Positions 19,709 through 29,903 are shown, counted from the stretch's first letter. The stretch is DNA of 64,000 nucleotides from Bradyrhizobium sp. LHD-71 (GCF_031157255.1 NZ_JAVIFX010000003.1:310001-374000); one strand, 5' to 3'. Notes: a model not told the origin generated them from the sequence alone. Translations and numbers: made by a program.

Positions 19709-19861
19709 ATGGCGGATCACAATGAAGTGGCGTACACAACCGCGGATGGCAACGACTACGTTGCCCATGAGCAAACCTATCTCGGGTTTCTCGCGCTGGT
19801 GAAGTGGGGCACCATTGCCGTCATCGTGATCCTCGCGCTGATGGGTATCTTCCTCACCTGA
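19709..19861 (+). CDS. aa3-type cytochrome c oxidase subunit IV
   Basis: A 50-residue protein with a short polar N-terminus (MADHNEVAYTTADGNDY) and one transmembrane helix (about 25-48, LALVKWGTIAVIVILALMGIF). It matches the bacterial aa3 oxidase subunit IV family (COX4_pro_2), a small subunit bound to the heme-copper oxidase in the inner membrane. The start is fixed by GGAGGG just upstream. No other oxidase gene is nearby; it sits in front of the transhydrogenase genes, as commonly seen in this lineage. Confidence 0.9.
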   Translation: MADHNEVAYTTADGNDYVAHEQTYLGFLALVKWGTIAVIVILALMGIFLT

Positions 19862-20006
19862 TCGGCTTTCTCTTCGCTGTTTTCAGGCTGGCGCGACTGC
19901 GCGCTTGCCGGCGCATGATCTCCGGACGATCGGGATCGATTTTCGGATAGGATCGCGCTTCGCTCGGGGTTCGTGTGGGCGCGGCAATTCTGCCGCGGGA
20001 GGCGCC

Positions 20007-21137
20007 ATGAAAATTGCAATCGCCCGCGAAATCGCGGCAGGCGAGCCGCGCGTTGCGGCAGTTCCCGATACCGTCAAGAAGCTCAAGGCGCTCGGCGCAG
20101 AGGTTGCGATCGAGCCCGGCGCCGGCGTGCAGTCCGGCGTACCCGATGCCGACTATGAAGCGGCCGGCGCCTCGATCAGCGCCGACGCTGTCAAGGACGC
20201 GGATATCGTCCTGAAGGTGCGCCGCCCCGAGGCAGGTGAGCTCGCGAAATACAAGCGCGGTGGGCTCGTCATCGCGATCATGGATCCTTACGGCAACGAT
20301 GCCGCCCTGAAGGCGATGGCCGACGCGGGCGTTTCAGCCTTCGCGATGGAACTGATGCCGCGCATCACCCGCGCGCAGGTAATGGACGTGCTGTCATCGC
20401 AGGCCAACCTCGCGGGCTATCGCGCGGTGATCGATGCTGCCGAGGCGTTCGGCCGCGCGTTCCCGATGATGATGACGGCGGCGGGCACGGTGCCGGCGGC
20501 GAAGGTGTTCGTCATGGGCGTCGGCGTGGCCGGCCTTCAAGCCATTGCTACCGCGCGCCGGCTCGGCGCAATCGTCACCGCGACTGACGTGCGTCCTGCC
20601 GTGAAAGAGCAGGTTGTGAGCCTCGGCGCCAAATTCATTGCGGTCGAGGACGAAGAGTTCAAGCAGGCGGAGACGGCTGGCGGCTATGCCAAGGAAATGT
20701 CCAAAGAGTATCAGGCGAAGCAGGCCGCGCTGACCGCCGACCATATCAAGAAGCAGGACATCGTCATCACGACGGCGCTGATCCCGGGGCGCCCGGCGCC
20801 GCGGCTTGTGTCGGCCGACATGGTGAAATCAATGAAGCCCGGTTCCGTACTGGTCGACCTCGCCGTCGAGCGCGGCGGCAACGTCGAAGGAGTGAGGCCG
20901 GGCGAGGTTGCCGAGATCGGCGGCATCAAGATCGTCGGCTACACCAACGTTCCGGGCCGTGTGGCGGCGTCCGCTTCCAGCCTCTATGCAAAGAACCTGC
21001 TCGCCTTCGTCGAGACATTGGTCGACAAGGAGACCAAGGCCGTGGCGGTGAAATGGGACGACGAGCTCGTGAAGGCTACCGCGCTGACAAAGGAAGGCGC
21101 GGTCATTCATCCGAACTTCCAGCCGAAGACCGCGTAA
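20007..21137 (+). CDS. pntAA: NAD(P) transhydrogenase subunit alpha part 1
   Basis: A 376-residue soluble NAD(H)-binding domain (dI) of proton-translocating transhydrogenase, which couples NADH-to-NADP hydride transfer to the proton gradient. It starts MKIAIAREIAAGEPRVAAVPDTVKKL, as in alanine dehydrogenase/PNT N-terminal domains. The nucleotide-binding segment VFVMGVGVAGLQAIATARRLGA is at about 170-190, and the conserved R/Q-containing mobile loop follows. In alphaproteobacteria the alpha chain is split into two polypeptides, and the second follows after 12 bases. Confidence 0.95.
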   Translation: MKIAIAREIAAGEPRVAAVPDTVKKLKALGAEVAIEPGAGVQSGVPDADYEAAGASISADAVKDADIVLKVRRPEAGELAKYKRGGLVIAIMDPYGNDAALKAMADAGVSAFAMELMPRITRAQVMDVLSSQANLAGYRAVIDAAEAFGRAFPMMMTAAGTVPAAKVFVMGVGVAGLQAIATARRLGAIVTATDVRPAVKEQVVSLGAKFIAVEDEEFKQAETAGGYAKEMSKEYQAKQAALTADHIKKQDIVITTALIPGRPAPRLVSADMVKSMKPGSVLVDLAVERGGNVEGVRPGEVAEIGGIKIVGYTNVPGRVAASASSLYAKNLLAFVETLVDKETKAVAVKWDDELVKATALTKEGAVIHPNFQPKTA

Positions 21138-21149
21138 AGGAGCGCCGCC

Positions 21150-21470
21150 ATGGATCATGTCATGCAAGCCGTCGATCCGTTCGTGTTCCGCCTGTCGATC
21201 TTCGTGCTGGCGGTGTTCGTCGGCTACTATGTCGTCTGGTCGGTAACGCCGGCGCTGCACACGCCGCTGATGTCGGTGACCAACGCGATTTCTTCCGTGA
21301 TCGTGGTCGGTGCGCTGCTCGCCGTCGGCGTGGCCCTTGCCGGTAACGACGATGGGCCATTGTGGTCGCGCATCTTTGGCTTCATCGCGCTGATCTTCGC
21401 ATCGGTGAATATCTTCGGCGGGTTTCTCGTCACGCAGCGCATGCTCGCGATGTACCAGAAGAAGAAGTAG
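21150..21470 (+). CDS. pntAB: NAD(P) transhydrogenase subunit alpha part 2
   Basis: A 106-residue membrane protein with three to four helices (about 10-30, 35-60, 65-90). It corresponds to the C-terminal membrane part of the E. coli PntA chain. It supplies part of domain II, the proton channel. AGGAG lies eight bases before the ATG. The gene is flanked by pntAA and pntB, 12 and 9 bases away, so the three form one operon and one complex. Confidence 0.94.
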   Translation: MDHVMQAVDPFVFRLSIFVLAVFVGYYVVWSVTPALHTPLMSVTNAISSVIVVGALLAVGVALAGNDDGPLWSRIFGFIALIFASVNIFGGFLVTQRMLAMYQKKK

Positions 21471-21479
21471 GGGCTGACG

Positions 21480-22877
21480 ATGAACGCCAATGTCGCGGCG
21501 CTGCTGTACCTTGTCGCCGGAGTGCTCTTCATCGTCTCGTTGCGCGGGCTGTCGAGCCCGGCCTCGAGCCGCCGCGGCAACTATCTCGGCATGGTCGGTA
21601 TGGCGATCGCCATCGCCACGACGCTCGCCGCTCACCCGCCGTCGGATTCGATCGGCTGGCTGCTGGTCGTCGGCGGCATCGCCATCGGCGGCAGCATCGG
21701 TGCGCTGATCGCGCGCCGGGTGCCGATGACGTCGATGCCGGAACTGGTTGCGGCTTTCCACTCGTTGGTCGGTATGGCGGCAGTTCTGGTCGCCGCTGCC
21801 GCGTTCTACGCGCCCGGCGCGTTCGACATTGGCAGCCGTGGCAACATCAACAAGGCGAGCCTGGTGGAAATGTCGCTCGGCGTCGCCATCGGCGCGCTGA
21901 CCTTCACTGGTTCGGTGATCGCATTTCTCAAGCTGTCAGGCCGGATGAGCGGCGCGCCGATCATTCTGCCCGCCCGCCACATCATCAACATTGTGCTGGG
22001 ACTGGCGCTGGTGTTCTTCATCTACGGCCTGGTGGTGTCGCAGAGCGCGATCGACTTCTGGCTCATTACGCTCATCGCGCTCGTGCTTGGCGCGCTGTTG
22101 ATCATCCCCATCGGCGGCGCCGACATGCCGGTGGTGATCTCGATGCTGAACTCGTATTCGGGCTGGGCCGCGGCCGGCATCGGCTTCACGCTCGGCAACT
22201 CGGCGCTGATCATTACCGGCGCACTGGTCGGCTCGTCAGGTGCGATCCTGTCGTACATCATGTGCCATGCGATGAACCGCTCGTTCGTCTCGGTCATTCT
22301 CGGCGGCTTCGGCGGCGAGTCCTCGGTCGCAGCCGGCGCTGGCGCCGAGCAGAAGCCGGTGAAGCTCGGATCTGCGGACGATGCGGCCTTCATCATGAAG
22401 AATGCGCAGAAGGTCATTATCGTGCCGGGTTACGGCATGGCCGTGGCGCAGGCGCAGCATGCGCTGCGGGAAATGGCCGATCACCTGAAGGCCGATGGTG
22501 TCGAGGTGAAGTACGCCATTCATCCGGTCGCCGGCCGTATGCCCGGCCACATGAACGTACTGCTGGCCGAGGCCAATGTGCCCTATGACGAGGTGTTCGA
22601 GCTCGAGGACATCAACTCGGAATTCGCGCAAGCGGACGTCGCGTTCGTGATCGGCGCCAACGACGTGACCAATCCGGCTGCCGAGGAAGACAAGAGTTCG
22701 CCGATCTACGGTATGCCGGTGTTGCAGGTGTGGAAGGCGGGCACCGTGATGTTCGTCAAGCGCTCGCTTGCCTCAGGCTATGCCGGCATCGACAACACGC
22801 TGTTCTATCGCGAGAACACGATGATGCTGCTCGGCGACGCCAAGAAGGTCTGCGAAGCCGTCGTCAAGGCGATGTGA
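21480..22877 (+). CDS. pntB: NAD(P) transhydrogenase subunit beta
   Basis: A 465-residue subunit. The N-terminal two thirds hold eight or nine transmembrane helices of domain II. The C-terminal part (about 290-465) is the NADP(H)-binding domain III, with the conserved VPGYGMAVAQAQH loop, HPVAGRMPGHMNVLLAEA, and VIGANDVTNPAA elements. Full length for the family. It is the last gene of the pnt operon. Confidence 0.95.
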   Translation: MNANVAALLYLVAGVLFIVSLRGLSSPASSRRGNYLGMVGMAIAIATTLAAHPPSDSIGWLLVVGGIAIGGSIGALIARRVPMTSMPELVAAFHSLVGMAAVLVAAAAFYAPGAFDIGSRGNINKASLVEMSLGVAIGALTFTGSVIAFLKLSGRMSGAPIILPARHIINIVLGLALVFFIYGLVVSQSAIDFWLITLIALVLGALLIIPIGGADMPVVISMLNSYSGWAAAGIGFTLGNSALIITGALVGSSGAILSYIMCHAMNRSFVSVILGGFGGESSVAAGAGAEQKPVKLGSADDAAFIMKNAQKVIIVPGYGMAVAQAQHALREMADHLKADGVEVKYAIHPVAGRMPGHMNVLLAEANVPYDEVFELEDINSEFAQADVAFVIGANDVTNPAAEEDKSSPIYGMPVLQVWKAGTVMFVKRSLASGYAGIDNTLFYRENTMMLLGDAKKVCEAVVKAM

Positions 22878-23042
22878 CTGCCGCACGCGATCCGGCTGGA
22901 TGCCGTGCCAGCGACTCCGGTGGGACCGCTGGGTGCTCCGACGTGCTTCGGGCTGCACTTTGCCATCGATCCGTCGTAGTTGATCCCTCAATCGGCCCAA
23001 AATTTCGCGCAGAAAGTTCCCGGGGTGGCAGTGGGGACGTCG

Positions 23043-23852
23043 ATGCTTAGTTATCTCTCGAAATTCATATTGCAGATGCTGCCGACGATCTCGGCGACCG
23101 TGATCGGCGCCTACATCGTTGCGACCTGGATCAACCCGAAGACCCCGCCGGAGCCGGCCAAGGCGGCGGCCCGCGCCCAAAGCCAGGACGCTGCCAAGGC
23201 GGCATCCGCGGACAAGGCTGCCACCAAAGTGCCAGGTGCTGAAAGCCCGGAAGCCCGGGCGGCTGCGACGAAGGCCGCTGCGGCGGTCGAGACGGCGAAG
23301 GAGGCCGACGCCGCCAGCCCACCCGACAACGTCCGGATCATCCCGATCGTGAAGGAAAAGGCGCCGGCTCCCGAGACGCCGACTGCTGCGGCTACGCCCG
23401 CTCCCGAGACCGCTGCGGCGGTCGAAGAGAAGAAGGATGTGAACGAACTCGCACGTGCGGCGATTCAACGGTTGCGCGCCAGTGCAGAGGCGGCGCGCCC
23501 GGCGGATGAAGCGGCGAAGCCGGCCGTGTCCTCCGTCCGTCAGGCGCGTACAGCTGCCGAGCCCGTGCAACTTGCACCGGCTGCGATCGTCACGTCCGCT
23601 CCACCGCTGCCGCCGCCGGTCACGATCGACGCGCCGCGATATGCGCAAGGCGGCGACGAGCAGGTTGCGGCCGATCAATGGGACCGCATGGCTCCCCCGG
23701 GTGAAATTCCCACCGCGCGTAATCCGCTCAGCCTGGAGGCGCGCCACCGGGTTGCAGGGAGCCCATCGTTCGCCGATGATGTCCTGTCTGCGACGAAGTC
23801 GCTTTTCCGCGCGATCACGCCGCCGCAGGTCCTGAGCGTCGACGGCAAGTAG
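23043..23852 (+). CDS. Ala/Pro-rich membrane-anchored protein of unknown function
   Basis: A 269-residue protein. One N-terminal hydrophobic helix (about 3-28, FILQMLPTISATVIGAYIVATWI) is followed by a long Ala/Lys/Glu/Pro-rich segment of low complexity (35-190). The C-terminus contains a short conserved-looking stretch (ADDVLSATKSLFRAITPPQVLSVDG). It is probably anchored in the inner membrane with an extended domain. I do not recognise a family. ATG 23043 has GGGGA six bases upstream; a TTG at 22980 is in frame. It follows pntB by 165 bases. Confidence 0.8.
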   Translation: MLSYLSKFILQMLPTISATVIGAYIVATWINPKTPPEPAKAAARAQSQDAAKAASADKAATKVPGAESPEARAAATKAAAAVETAKEADAASPPDNVRIIPIVKEKAPAPETPTAAATPAPETAAAVEEKKDVNELARAAIQRLRASAEAARPADEAAKPAVSSVRQARTAAEPVQLAPAAIVTSAPPLPPPVTIDAPRYAQGGDEQVAADQWDRMAPPGEIPTARNPLSLEARHRVAGSPSFADDVLSATKSLFRAITPPQVLSVDGK

Positions 23853-23921
23853 ACCGCCGGCCGTTCGTGACCGTCTGCCGGGGTCTTTGCGCCTCGGGCG
23901 GAGCCGCAGTTCCGGGCCGAC

Positions 23922-24734
23922 ATGATACTGTTGCGATGGGCCGCCTGTCTCGTCCTGCTCTATGTCGCCGTGGTCGCGGTGATGTACGCGGCTCAGCGCA
24001 TGCTGCTCTACCCCATTCCACAAACCACGCGGACGACGCCCGCTGCAGCGGGCTTTGGCGAGGCGGAAGAGGTCGTCGCCCACACCCGGGACGGCGAACA
24101 GGTCATCCTGTGGCACGTCCCGCCCAAGGCGGGCCGGCCTGTCGTCATCTTCTTCCATGGCAATGGAGAGGTTCTGGCCTGGCGCGTCCCACGGTTTCGT
24201 GCGCTGACCGCCGACGGCACCGGTCTCGTCGCCCTGTCGTTCCGTGGCTACGCCGGCTCGACGGGCAAGCCGACCGAGCAAGGCCTGCTCGATGACGGCG
24301 CCGCCGCCTACGCGTTCGCGGCAGGCCGCTATTCGCCCGACCGTATCGTGCCCTGGGGCTATTCGCTGGGATCAGGCGTCGCAATCGCCGTCGCGACGAC
24401 GCAGCCGGTCGGCGGGGTCATCCTGGAGGCTGCCTACACTTCGATTGTCGATGTTGCGGCCAGCGCTTACCCGTTCCTGCCGGTGCGCTGGCTGATGCGC
24501 GACCGCTTCCAATCCGACGCCCGTATTGGCGCGTTGCAGGCGCCGTTGCTGGTCATGCACGGTGAAAAGGACAGTGTCGTTTCGATCGCATTCGGCCGGC
24601 GCCTGTACGAACTCGCACCGGGGAAAAAACGCTTCGTGGTGTTCGAGAACGGTACGCATCTCGATCTCGACAGCCAGGGCGCGATCGGGGTCGCTCGGGC
24701 GTTCCTGGAGGAGATCGGGCAGAAGCGCGAATAA
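23922..24734 (+). CDS. Alpha/beta hydrolase (Bem46-like)
   Basis: A 270-residue serine hydrolase with an N-terminal membrane anchor (LLRWAACLVLLYVAVVAVMYA). The fold shows the oxyanion motif FFHGNGEV, the nucleophile elbow GYSLGSG near residue 147, the acid residue in MHGEKDSVV, and the catalytic His in GTHLDL. These give a full Ser-Asp-His triad typical of Bem46/DUF1749-like membrane-associated hydrolases. The substrate is unknown. It lies 70 bases after the Ala-rich protein gene and converges with rpsU. Confidence 0.9.
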   Translation: MILLRWAACLVLLYVAVVAVMYAAQRMLLYPIPQTTRTTPAAAGFGEAEEVVAHTRDGEQVILWHVPPKAGRPVVIFFHGNGEVLAWRVPRFRALTADGTGLVALSFRGYAGSTGKPTEQGLLDDGAAAYAFAAGRYSPDRIVPWGYSLGSGVAIAVATTQPVGGVILEAAYTSIVDVAASAYPFLPVRWLMRDRFQSDARIGALQAPLLVMHGEKDSVVSIAFGRRLYELAPGKKRFVVFENGTHLDLDSQGAIGVARAFLEEIGQKRE

Positions 24735-24742
24735 AGCTATCG

Positions 24743-24774
24743 CAAACAAAAACGCGGGCCAGCCGGCCCGCGTT
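24743..24774 (-). terminator. Intrinsic terminator of rpsU
   Basis: A perfect 10-bp stem (AACGCGGGCC / GGCCCGCGTT, loop AGCC) at 24751-24774, followed on the minus strand by a T-rich tract. It lies 26 bases after the rpsU stop and may also serve the convergent hydrolase gene. Confidence 0.85.
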
Positions 24775-24799
24775 CGCATTCAAACGATCGTCGATTTTA

Positions 24800-25093
24800 T
24801 CAAGGGCGCGGCGGGCGCGGACCTGCACCCGGGCCGCCACGGCCGGCACCCGGACCGCCCGCGCGAGCGTCGGTCTTCGGCTTCATCGGCAGCAGACCTT
24901 CGCGCTGCAACTTCTTGCGCGCCAGCTTGCGCGCGCGGCGAACAGCTTCCGCCTTCTCGCGGGCTTTCTTTTCAGAGGGCTTTTCGTAGTGGCCGCGGAG
25001 CTTCATCTCGCGGAAAATCCCCTCGCGCTGCATCTTCTTCTTGAGCGCCTTGAGGGCCTGGTCAACATTGTTATCGCGAACGAGAACCTGCAC
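24800..25093 (-). CDS. rpsU: 30S ribosomal protein S21
   Basis: A 97-residue basic protein beginning (GTG)[19 protein letters not shown], the invariant S21 start, with the [23 protein letters not shown] core. The C-terminal extension is rich in Gly/Pro/Arg and specific to this lineage. S21 helps mRNA base-pair with the 16S anti-Shine-Dalgarno. The start codon is GTG; translation from the upstream ATG in frame would add 37 non-conserved residues and is rejected. A strong terminator follows. Confidence 0.95.
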   Translation of the reverse strand: MQVLVRDNNVDQALKALKKKMQREGIFREMKLRGHYEKPSEKKAREKAEAVRRARKLARKKLQREGLLPMKPKTDARAGGPGAGRGGPGAGPRPPRP

Positions 25094-25251
25094 GCAGCAT
25101 CCTTTGCTTTGGCCGAACAGTTGATCGGTTTGGAATTCGGGTGACCAGGAAGGGGCCAAAAACGGCCGAAAACTTCTGATCAGGCCGGCGGATGTAGCAG
25201 ACAAAACAGCAATTGTCCACCGTCAGTTAACCGGCCGCCGGAGCCTAAAAT

Positions 25252-26364
25252 CTAACGCTTTTGCGACCTGGAGCGGGTTTTGACCTCGGTTATATGGCCC
25301 ATTTTCCGGCCTTCGCGAGCGATGCCCTTGCCATAGAGATGCACGGTCACCCCGGGCTTTGCCAGCCACGCACCGTAATCGTCGATCTCGTTGCCGATCA
25401 GGTTGGTCATGGCCACCTCTCCGTGCCGATGCACGGGGGCCAGCGGCCAGCCGGCGATCGCGCGGATGTGCTGTTCGAATTGCGACACCGACGCGCCGTC
25501 GAGCGTCCAGTGCCCGGAATTGTGCACACGCGGTGCGATCTCGTTCACCATGAGCGATGGGCCACTCGGGCCCGGCACGACGAACATCTCCACTGCGAGT
25601 ACGCCGACATAGTCGAATGCATCGGCGATGGTTGTTGCGATTGTGCGTGCCTGCGCGGCGAGTTCGTCCGAGATCCGCGCCGGGGCACGCGAGGTCTTAA
25701 GAATGTGATCGCGGTGTTCGTTCTCCGTCACGTCAAAACATTCCACGCGGCCGTCGGCGCCGCGCGCGGCGACCACCGAAATCTCCCGCTCGAACGGAAT
25801 GAATTTCTCGAGGATGGCTGAATTGGTCCCGAGCTCGCTCCACAACGCCTCGAGACTGTCCGCATCGCGGATGATCGATTGTCCCTTGCCGTCATAGCCG
25901 AAGCGGCGCGTCTTCAGCACCGCGGGCAAGCCAAGCCTGGCGACGGCCTGTTGCAGCGTCTCCAAGGAAGAAACGTCGGCATAGTCGGCCGTAGCGATGC
26001 CAAGCCGCCGCACGAAATCCTTTTCCGCAAGACGGTCCTGCGTGGTCTGGAGCACGGCGGGATCGGGCAGGACCGGACGCCGCGCAGCGAGGATCATCGC
26101 GGTGCCCGACGGAACGTTTTCAAATTCGTATGTTATGACGTCGACTTCCGAAGCAAACAACTCGAGCGCTGCGACGTCGGCGTATTCAGCGCAGGTCGCG
26201 CGCTGCACCACGTCGAAGGCGGGTGAATCCGGATCGGGCGAATAGACGTTGCAGCGCAGGCCGAGGCGCGCGGCAGCGAGCGCGAGCATGCGCCCCAATT
26301 GTCCACCGCCCAGGATACCGATCGTATCGCCGGGCCTGAGCTTTACCGGATTCAATGATGTCAC
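25252..26364 (-). CDS. purK: 5-(carboxyamino)imidazole ribonucleotide synthase
   Basis: A 370-residue ATP-grasp enzyme of purine biosynthesis that converts AIR, ATP and bicarbonate to N5-CAIR. The N-terminal dinucleotide-like fold [16 protein letters not shown], the ATP-grasp lysine region ([13 protein letters not shown]), and the metal-binding [16 protein letters not shown] motif are all present. The start ATG overlaps the stop of purE by four bases. Together they form the purE-purK operon. Confidence 0.95.
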   Translation of the reverse strand: MTSLNPVKLRPGDTIGILGGGQLGRMLALAAARLGLRCNVYSPDPDSPAFDVVQRATCAEYADVAALELFASEVDVITYEFENVPSGTAMILAARRPVLPDPAVLQTTQDRLAEKDFVRRLGIATADYADVSSLETLQQAVARLGLPAVLKTRRFGYDGKGQSIIRDADSLEALWSELGTNSAILEKFIPFEREISVVAARGADGRVECFDVTENEHRDHILKTSRAPARISDELAAQARTIATTIADAFDYVGVLAVEMFVVPGPSGPSLMVNEIAPRVHNSGHWTLDGASVSQFEQHIRAIAGWPLAPVHRHGEVAMTNLIGNEIDDYGAWLAKPGVTVHLYGKGIAREGRKMGHITEVKTRSRSQKR

Positions 26365-26849
26365 GCAGGATCCTCTGGCCGCTCTGCGACGGCGGCGGTT
26401 TGTTGCTGTCGCCAGGCTGAAAGCCTGCCCGCCAGCGCCGCATCGCTCAGCGCAAGCACACTCGCCGCAAGCAGGGCCGCGTTGATAGCGCCTGCCTTGC
26501 CGATTGCCAATGTTCCGACGGGTATTCCGGCCGGCATTTGTACGATGGAATAGAGCGAATCGACGCCGGAAAGCGACTTGGATTCGACGGGCACGCCAAA
26601 TACCGGCAATTCGGTTAACGACGCAGTCATACCTGGAAGATGCGCCGCGCCGCCGGCCCCGGCGATGATCACCTTGAAGCCGGCGGCCTTCGCCCCTTTG
26701 GCGAACGTGACCAGCCGCTCCGGCGTACGGTGAGCGGAAACGATTCGCTGCTCATGCGAAACGCCGAGCGCCTTCAGCGTTTCCGCCGCGTGACGCATGG
26801 TGTCCCAATCGGACTGGCTGCCCATAATGATGGCGATGAGGGCGCTCAT
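26361..26849 (-). CDS. purE: 5-(carboxyamino)imidazole ribonucleotide mutase
   Basis: A 162-residue cytosolic enzyme that moves the carboxyl group of N5-CAIR to give CAIR. The active-site loops are intact: [12 protein letters not shown] near the N-terminus, [10 protein letters not shown] with the catalytic His, and [11 protein letters not shown]. Family length is normal. It is the first gene of the purEK pair; the region upstream (26850-27141) carries the promoter and separates it from a divergent GGDEF gene. Confidence 0.95.
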   Translation of the reverse strand: MSALIAIIMGSQSDWDTMRHAAETLKALGVSHEQRIVSAHRTPERLVTFAKGAKAAGFKVIIAGAGGAAHLPGMTASLTELPVFGVPVESKSLSGVDSLYSIVQMPAGIPVGTLAIGKAGAINAALLAASVLALSDAALAGRLSAWRQQQTAAVAERPEDPA

Positions 26850-27141
26850 GCTGGTGTCTCGGTTCTACCTTCGTACATTCTGCAGTAAACCATGCTACGA
26901 ACGCTGGAACCAAAGAGACGCGGGCGGCTCCAGGATTCCATTGCGACTATGGATCAACGCTCGTACGCAGGACTGGCGAAAACGCTTGTACGAATATCAA
27001 ATCCGCCGCGCGCGTCATGTTTCAGTCTGCAAAAAAAAGAGCGCGGATTATAGGGATCGACCCCCTGGAAGCAAGCGCATTGGATCGTCTTTTCTTCGAT
27101 CTTGGTCAACGCGGCGCGCGTGTGTCTTGTGGTGACGCGAC

Positions 27142-27873
27142 ATGGCGAAGGTGAGGGGGCGCAGCGCCGACAACGGTGCTCAGGCGCCCCGCCGGACGCG
27201 TCTGGTCGACGCACCATTCCCCAGCAAATCTGCAGCCGCAAAGCGAGGATCGGCTGCTCGGCTGGGAAAAGATCCCCCTGCTGCGGCGGTCAAAGGAGCA
27301 CCGGCGGCTTCGATGGTCGCCGCGCTGACGAAGCGGCTGGCACAAGCGAAGCGTCGCATCGCCAAGCTGGAAGCACGGGCCGATACGGATTACCTCCTCG
27401 ATGTTCCGAATCGGCGCGGCTTCGAGCGCGAACTGGCCCGCTCGATCGCCTATGCGAAGCGATATCGGGCGTCGGCTGCACTGTTGATCGTCGATGTCGA
27501 CGGGCTGAAACCGGTTAACGACCGCTTTGGTCATGCGGCCGGAGACCACGTCCTCAAAGCGGTTGTCGGCGTCCTGTCCCGGAATATTCGCGAATCCGAC
27601 ATGCTGGGGCGGCTTGGTGGGGACGAGTTCGGCATCCTGTTGTGGAACCTCGGCGAGGAGGAGGCGCTGGCCAAGGCCGCAGCACTGGAGCGGGTGGTTG
27701 ACGCAACGGCCTGTGAATATCGGGGACGGCGCATTCCGCATGGCATATCGATCGGCGTGACGGTGCTCGATGCGGATGACAAGGCGGCGACCGCGCTGGA
27801 GCGCGCCGACCGGGCGATGTACGCGCGCAAGCAATCGCGGCGACAGAAGCGGACCGCCACTGTCAGGCGATAA
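27142..27873 (+). CDS. Diguanylate cyclase (GGDEF domain)
   Basis: A 243-residue cytosolic protein. A basic, low-complexity N-terminus and a short coiled coil (about 55-80) precede a GGDEF domain. The active motif GGDEF is at 159-163. An RESD sequence at 150-153, five residues earlier, is a canonical RxxD inhibitory site, so product inhibition by c-di-GMP is expected. No sensor domain is evident. It converges with a DUF465 gene, overlapping its end by 11 bases. Confidence 0.9.
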   Translation: MAKVRGRSADNGAQAPRRTRLVDAPFPSKSAAAKRGSAARLGKDPPAAAVKGAPAASMVAALTKRLAQAKRRIAKLEARADTDYLLDVPNRRGFERELARSIAYAKRYRASAALLIVDVDGLKPVNDRFGHAAGDHVLKAVVGVLSRNIRESDMLGRLGGDEFGILLWNLGEEEALAKAAALERVVDATACEYRGRRIPHGISIGVTVLDADDKAATALERADRAMYARKQSRRQKRTATVRR

Positions 27874-28069
27874 TGTCAGGCGTGATCTGATCTTCGATGA
27901 AGGCGATGCGGTCGCGCAGTTGCAGCTTGCGCTTCTTCAAGCGCTGCAGTTGCAGAACGTCGGGCGCAGGTGACAACTGCAGGGCGGCGATCGCCGCGTC
28001 CAGATCGCGATGTTCCTGCTGCAGCCGCATAAGCTCTGCCTTGAACTCACGGTCGTCGTCGTCGGTCAT
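27863..28069 (-). CDS. DUF465 (YdcH) family protein
   Basis: A 68-residue, highly charged helical protein with the YdcH/DUF465 pattern: ELMRLQQEHRDLDAAIAAL, then LQLQRLKKRKLQLRDRIAFIED. The family has no known biochemical role. I chose ATG 28069; an ATG further upstream adds residues unlike the family. The stop overlaps the end of the convergent diguanylate cyclase gene. Confidence 0.85.
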   Translation of the reverse strand: MTDDDDREFKAELMRLQQEHRDLDAAIAALQLSPAPDVLQLQRLKKRKLQLRDRIAFIEDQITPDIIA

Positions 28070-28325
28070 CGTCTGGATTCGATTCGTGAGCGCGTCGCTG
28101 TCGGAAACACCCGGGTGGAGCGGCACAGAGCCGCACGGGCGGGCCTTTGCAGGGTCCGCGGCCGGGAGTTTCTTCAGGAATTATCTGCGGTTCCGGGGAT
28201 TGTGGCAAGCGGTCGTGACGAGGAATGCCTTTGGCAGCCTGTGCCTTCATGCAGAACGCAGCATCGACAGAACCTGCCAGTCATGTACAATCAATTGTCC
28301 AGAGCGAAGTCAGATGGAGGTGCCG

Positions 28326-28511
28326 ATGGCGATCCAGGCTCATCTTGCGGAACTGGAACGTAAGCACGAAGCGCTCGAAAATCAGCTACATGAAGCGCTC
28401 AATCATCCTTCCACGGATGACATCACGATCATCGAAATCAAGCGCCGAAAACTGCAGGTCAAGGACGAAATCGAGCGTCTGCGCATCGCGGCGAGTGACA
28501 CCGTCCACTGA
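28326..28511 (+). CDS. DUF465 (YdcH) family protein, second copy
   Basis: A 61-residue helical protein with the same DUF465 pattern (LAELERKHEALENQLHEAL, then IIEIKRRKLQVKDEIERL). It is divergent from the first copy, 256 bases away. GGAGG six bases before ATG 28326 sets the start over an ATG at 28314. Function is unknown. Confidence 0.88.
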   Translation: MAIQAHLAELERKHEALENQLHEALNHPSTDDITIIEIKRRKLQVKDEIERLRIAASDTVH

Positions 28512-28591
28512 TTTAGTTCTCCGATCAGACATTTTGCATTGCGGGATCACTTCGGTCACGGCGACCGAGGCATAATCTTGCGCGGGCCGAT

Positions 28592-29701
28592 TTATGCTGC
28601 CGCTGCAAGCTCGGCGACGTAATCGGCAATCGCAAGCGAGGAGGTCAGCCCGGGCGATTCGATGCCGAACAGGTTGATCAAGCCTGGGACGCCATGGTCC
28701 CGCGGTCCCTGGATCACGAAGTCTTGCGCGGCCACTGCTGGTGGCACGATCTTCGGGCGAATGCCGGCATAGGCCGGCACCAGAGATCCGTCCGGCAAGC
28801 CCGGCCAGTACTTGCGGATCGCCGGATAAAACAACTCCGAACGCTTCGGATCTACCGAATAGTCTATGTGGTCGATCCACTCGACGTCCGGTCCGAAGCG
28901 GGCGAGGCCCGCCATGTCCAGCGTGAGATGGACGCCCAGGCCGCCCGCAACCGGCACGGGATAAATCAGTCGCGAGAACGGCGAACGCGCCGTGCAGCCG
29001 AAATAGTTGCCTTTGGCAAGGTACGGTTTTGGAATGTGCTCTCCCGGCATGCCGTCGATCGCCCCTGCGATCTGTGGCGCGCTGTGCCCTGCCGCATTGA
29101 TCAGCAGCCGACAACCGATCGTCATGGGCGTCTCGCCGCCGACGGCCAGCGTGATGCCGCCGCTTCTGCGTGCCGCGCGCTGCAGCGGCGCATGAAATGC
29201 GAACAGCGCGCCGGCGGCCTCCGCGTCGCCGCGCAATGCCAGCATGTAGGCGTGGCTATCGATGATCCCTGTGGACGGCGACAGCAGTGCGCCAACGCAG
29301 TTCAGTGCGGGTTCAAGCGCGCACGCCTCGGCATCGCTGATGACCTTCAGGTCAGCGACGCCATTCAGGCGTGCCCGCTCGGCGATCGAGGCTAGCCGTT
29401 CGCGCTCCTCGCCTGTCGTCGCGACGATCAGCTTGCCGCACTTGCGGTGCGGTACGCCGTGCTCTTCGCAGTAATGGTACAGTGCGGCGCGGCCGCTGAC
29501 GCAGAAGCGCGCCATCAGGCTGTCGCGTGGATAGTAGATTCCGGCGTGGATCACCTCGCTGTTTCGCGAAGATGTCACTGTGCCGATCTCGCCTTCAGTT
29601 TCGAGAACGACGACCTCGCGTCCCTCGCCGGCGAGCCGCCGGGCAATGGCGAGGCCGATCACACCAGCTCCGGCAACGACACACTCGACGTGATCCATCA
29701 A
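28592..29701 (-). CDS. FAD-dependent oxidoreductase (L-2-hydroxyglutarate oxidase-like)
   Basis: A 369-residue flavoprotein of the DAO family. The FAD-binding Rossmann motif [14 protein letters not shown] is at about 10-23, followed by the acidic residue in VVVLE. The sequence [24 protein letters not shown] matches LhgO and related L-2-hydroxyglutarate dehydrogenases/oxidases. The C-terminus has GIRPKIVPP and [20 protein letters not shown]. It oxidises a 2-hydroxy acid; the precise substrate is inferred from the family. No partner gene is adjacent. Confidence 0.9.
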   Translation of the reverse strand: MMDHVECVVAGAGVIGLAIARRLAGEGREVVVLETEGEIGTVTSSRNSEVIHAGIYYPRDSLMARFCVSGRAALYHYCEEHGVPHRKCGKLIVATTGEERERLASIAERARLNGVADLKVISDAEACALEPALNCVGALLSPSTGIIDSHAYMLALRGDAEAAGALFAFHAPLQRAARRSGGITLAVGGETPMTIGCRLLINAAGHSAPQIAGAIDGMPGEHIPKPYLAKGNYFGCTARSPFSRLIYPVPVAGGLGVHLTLDMAGLARFGPDVEWIDHIDYSVDPKRSELFYPAIRKYWPGLPDGSLVPAYAGIRPKIVPPAVAAQDFVIQGPRDHGVPGLINLFGIESPGLTSSLAIADYVAELAAAA

Positions 29702-29903
29702 TGCATATTCCGCAATGCTCAGGGTTTGCTACGGGTTCGGCTCGACCCTGCATAGGCCAGTCGTTTACGCCCTGTTAGCCATCGTAATCTGATAGGGATC
29801 AATTTATTCAACTTCTGCGACCGTTCGCGGGCAAATTTACCCGATTAAAAGGTACGGACGCCGACAATGAATATGCCAACTCGGCAACATTGTCATAGCG
29901 GTC

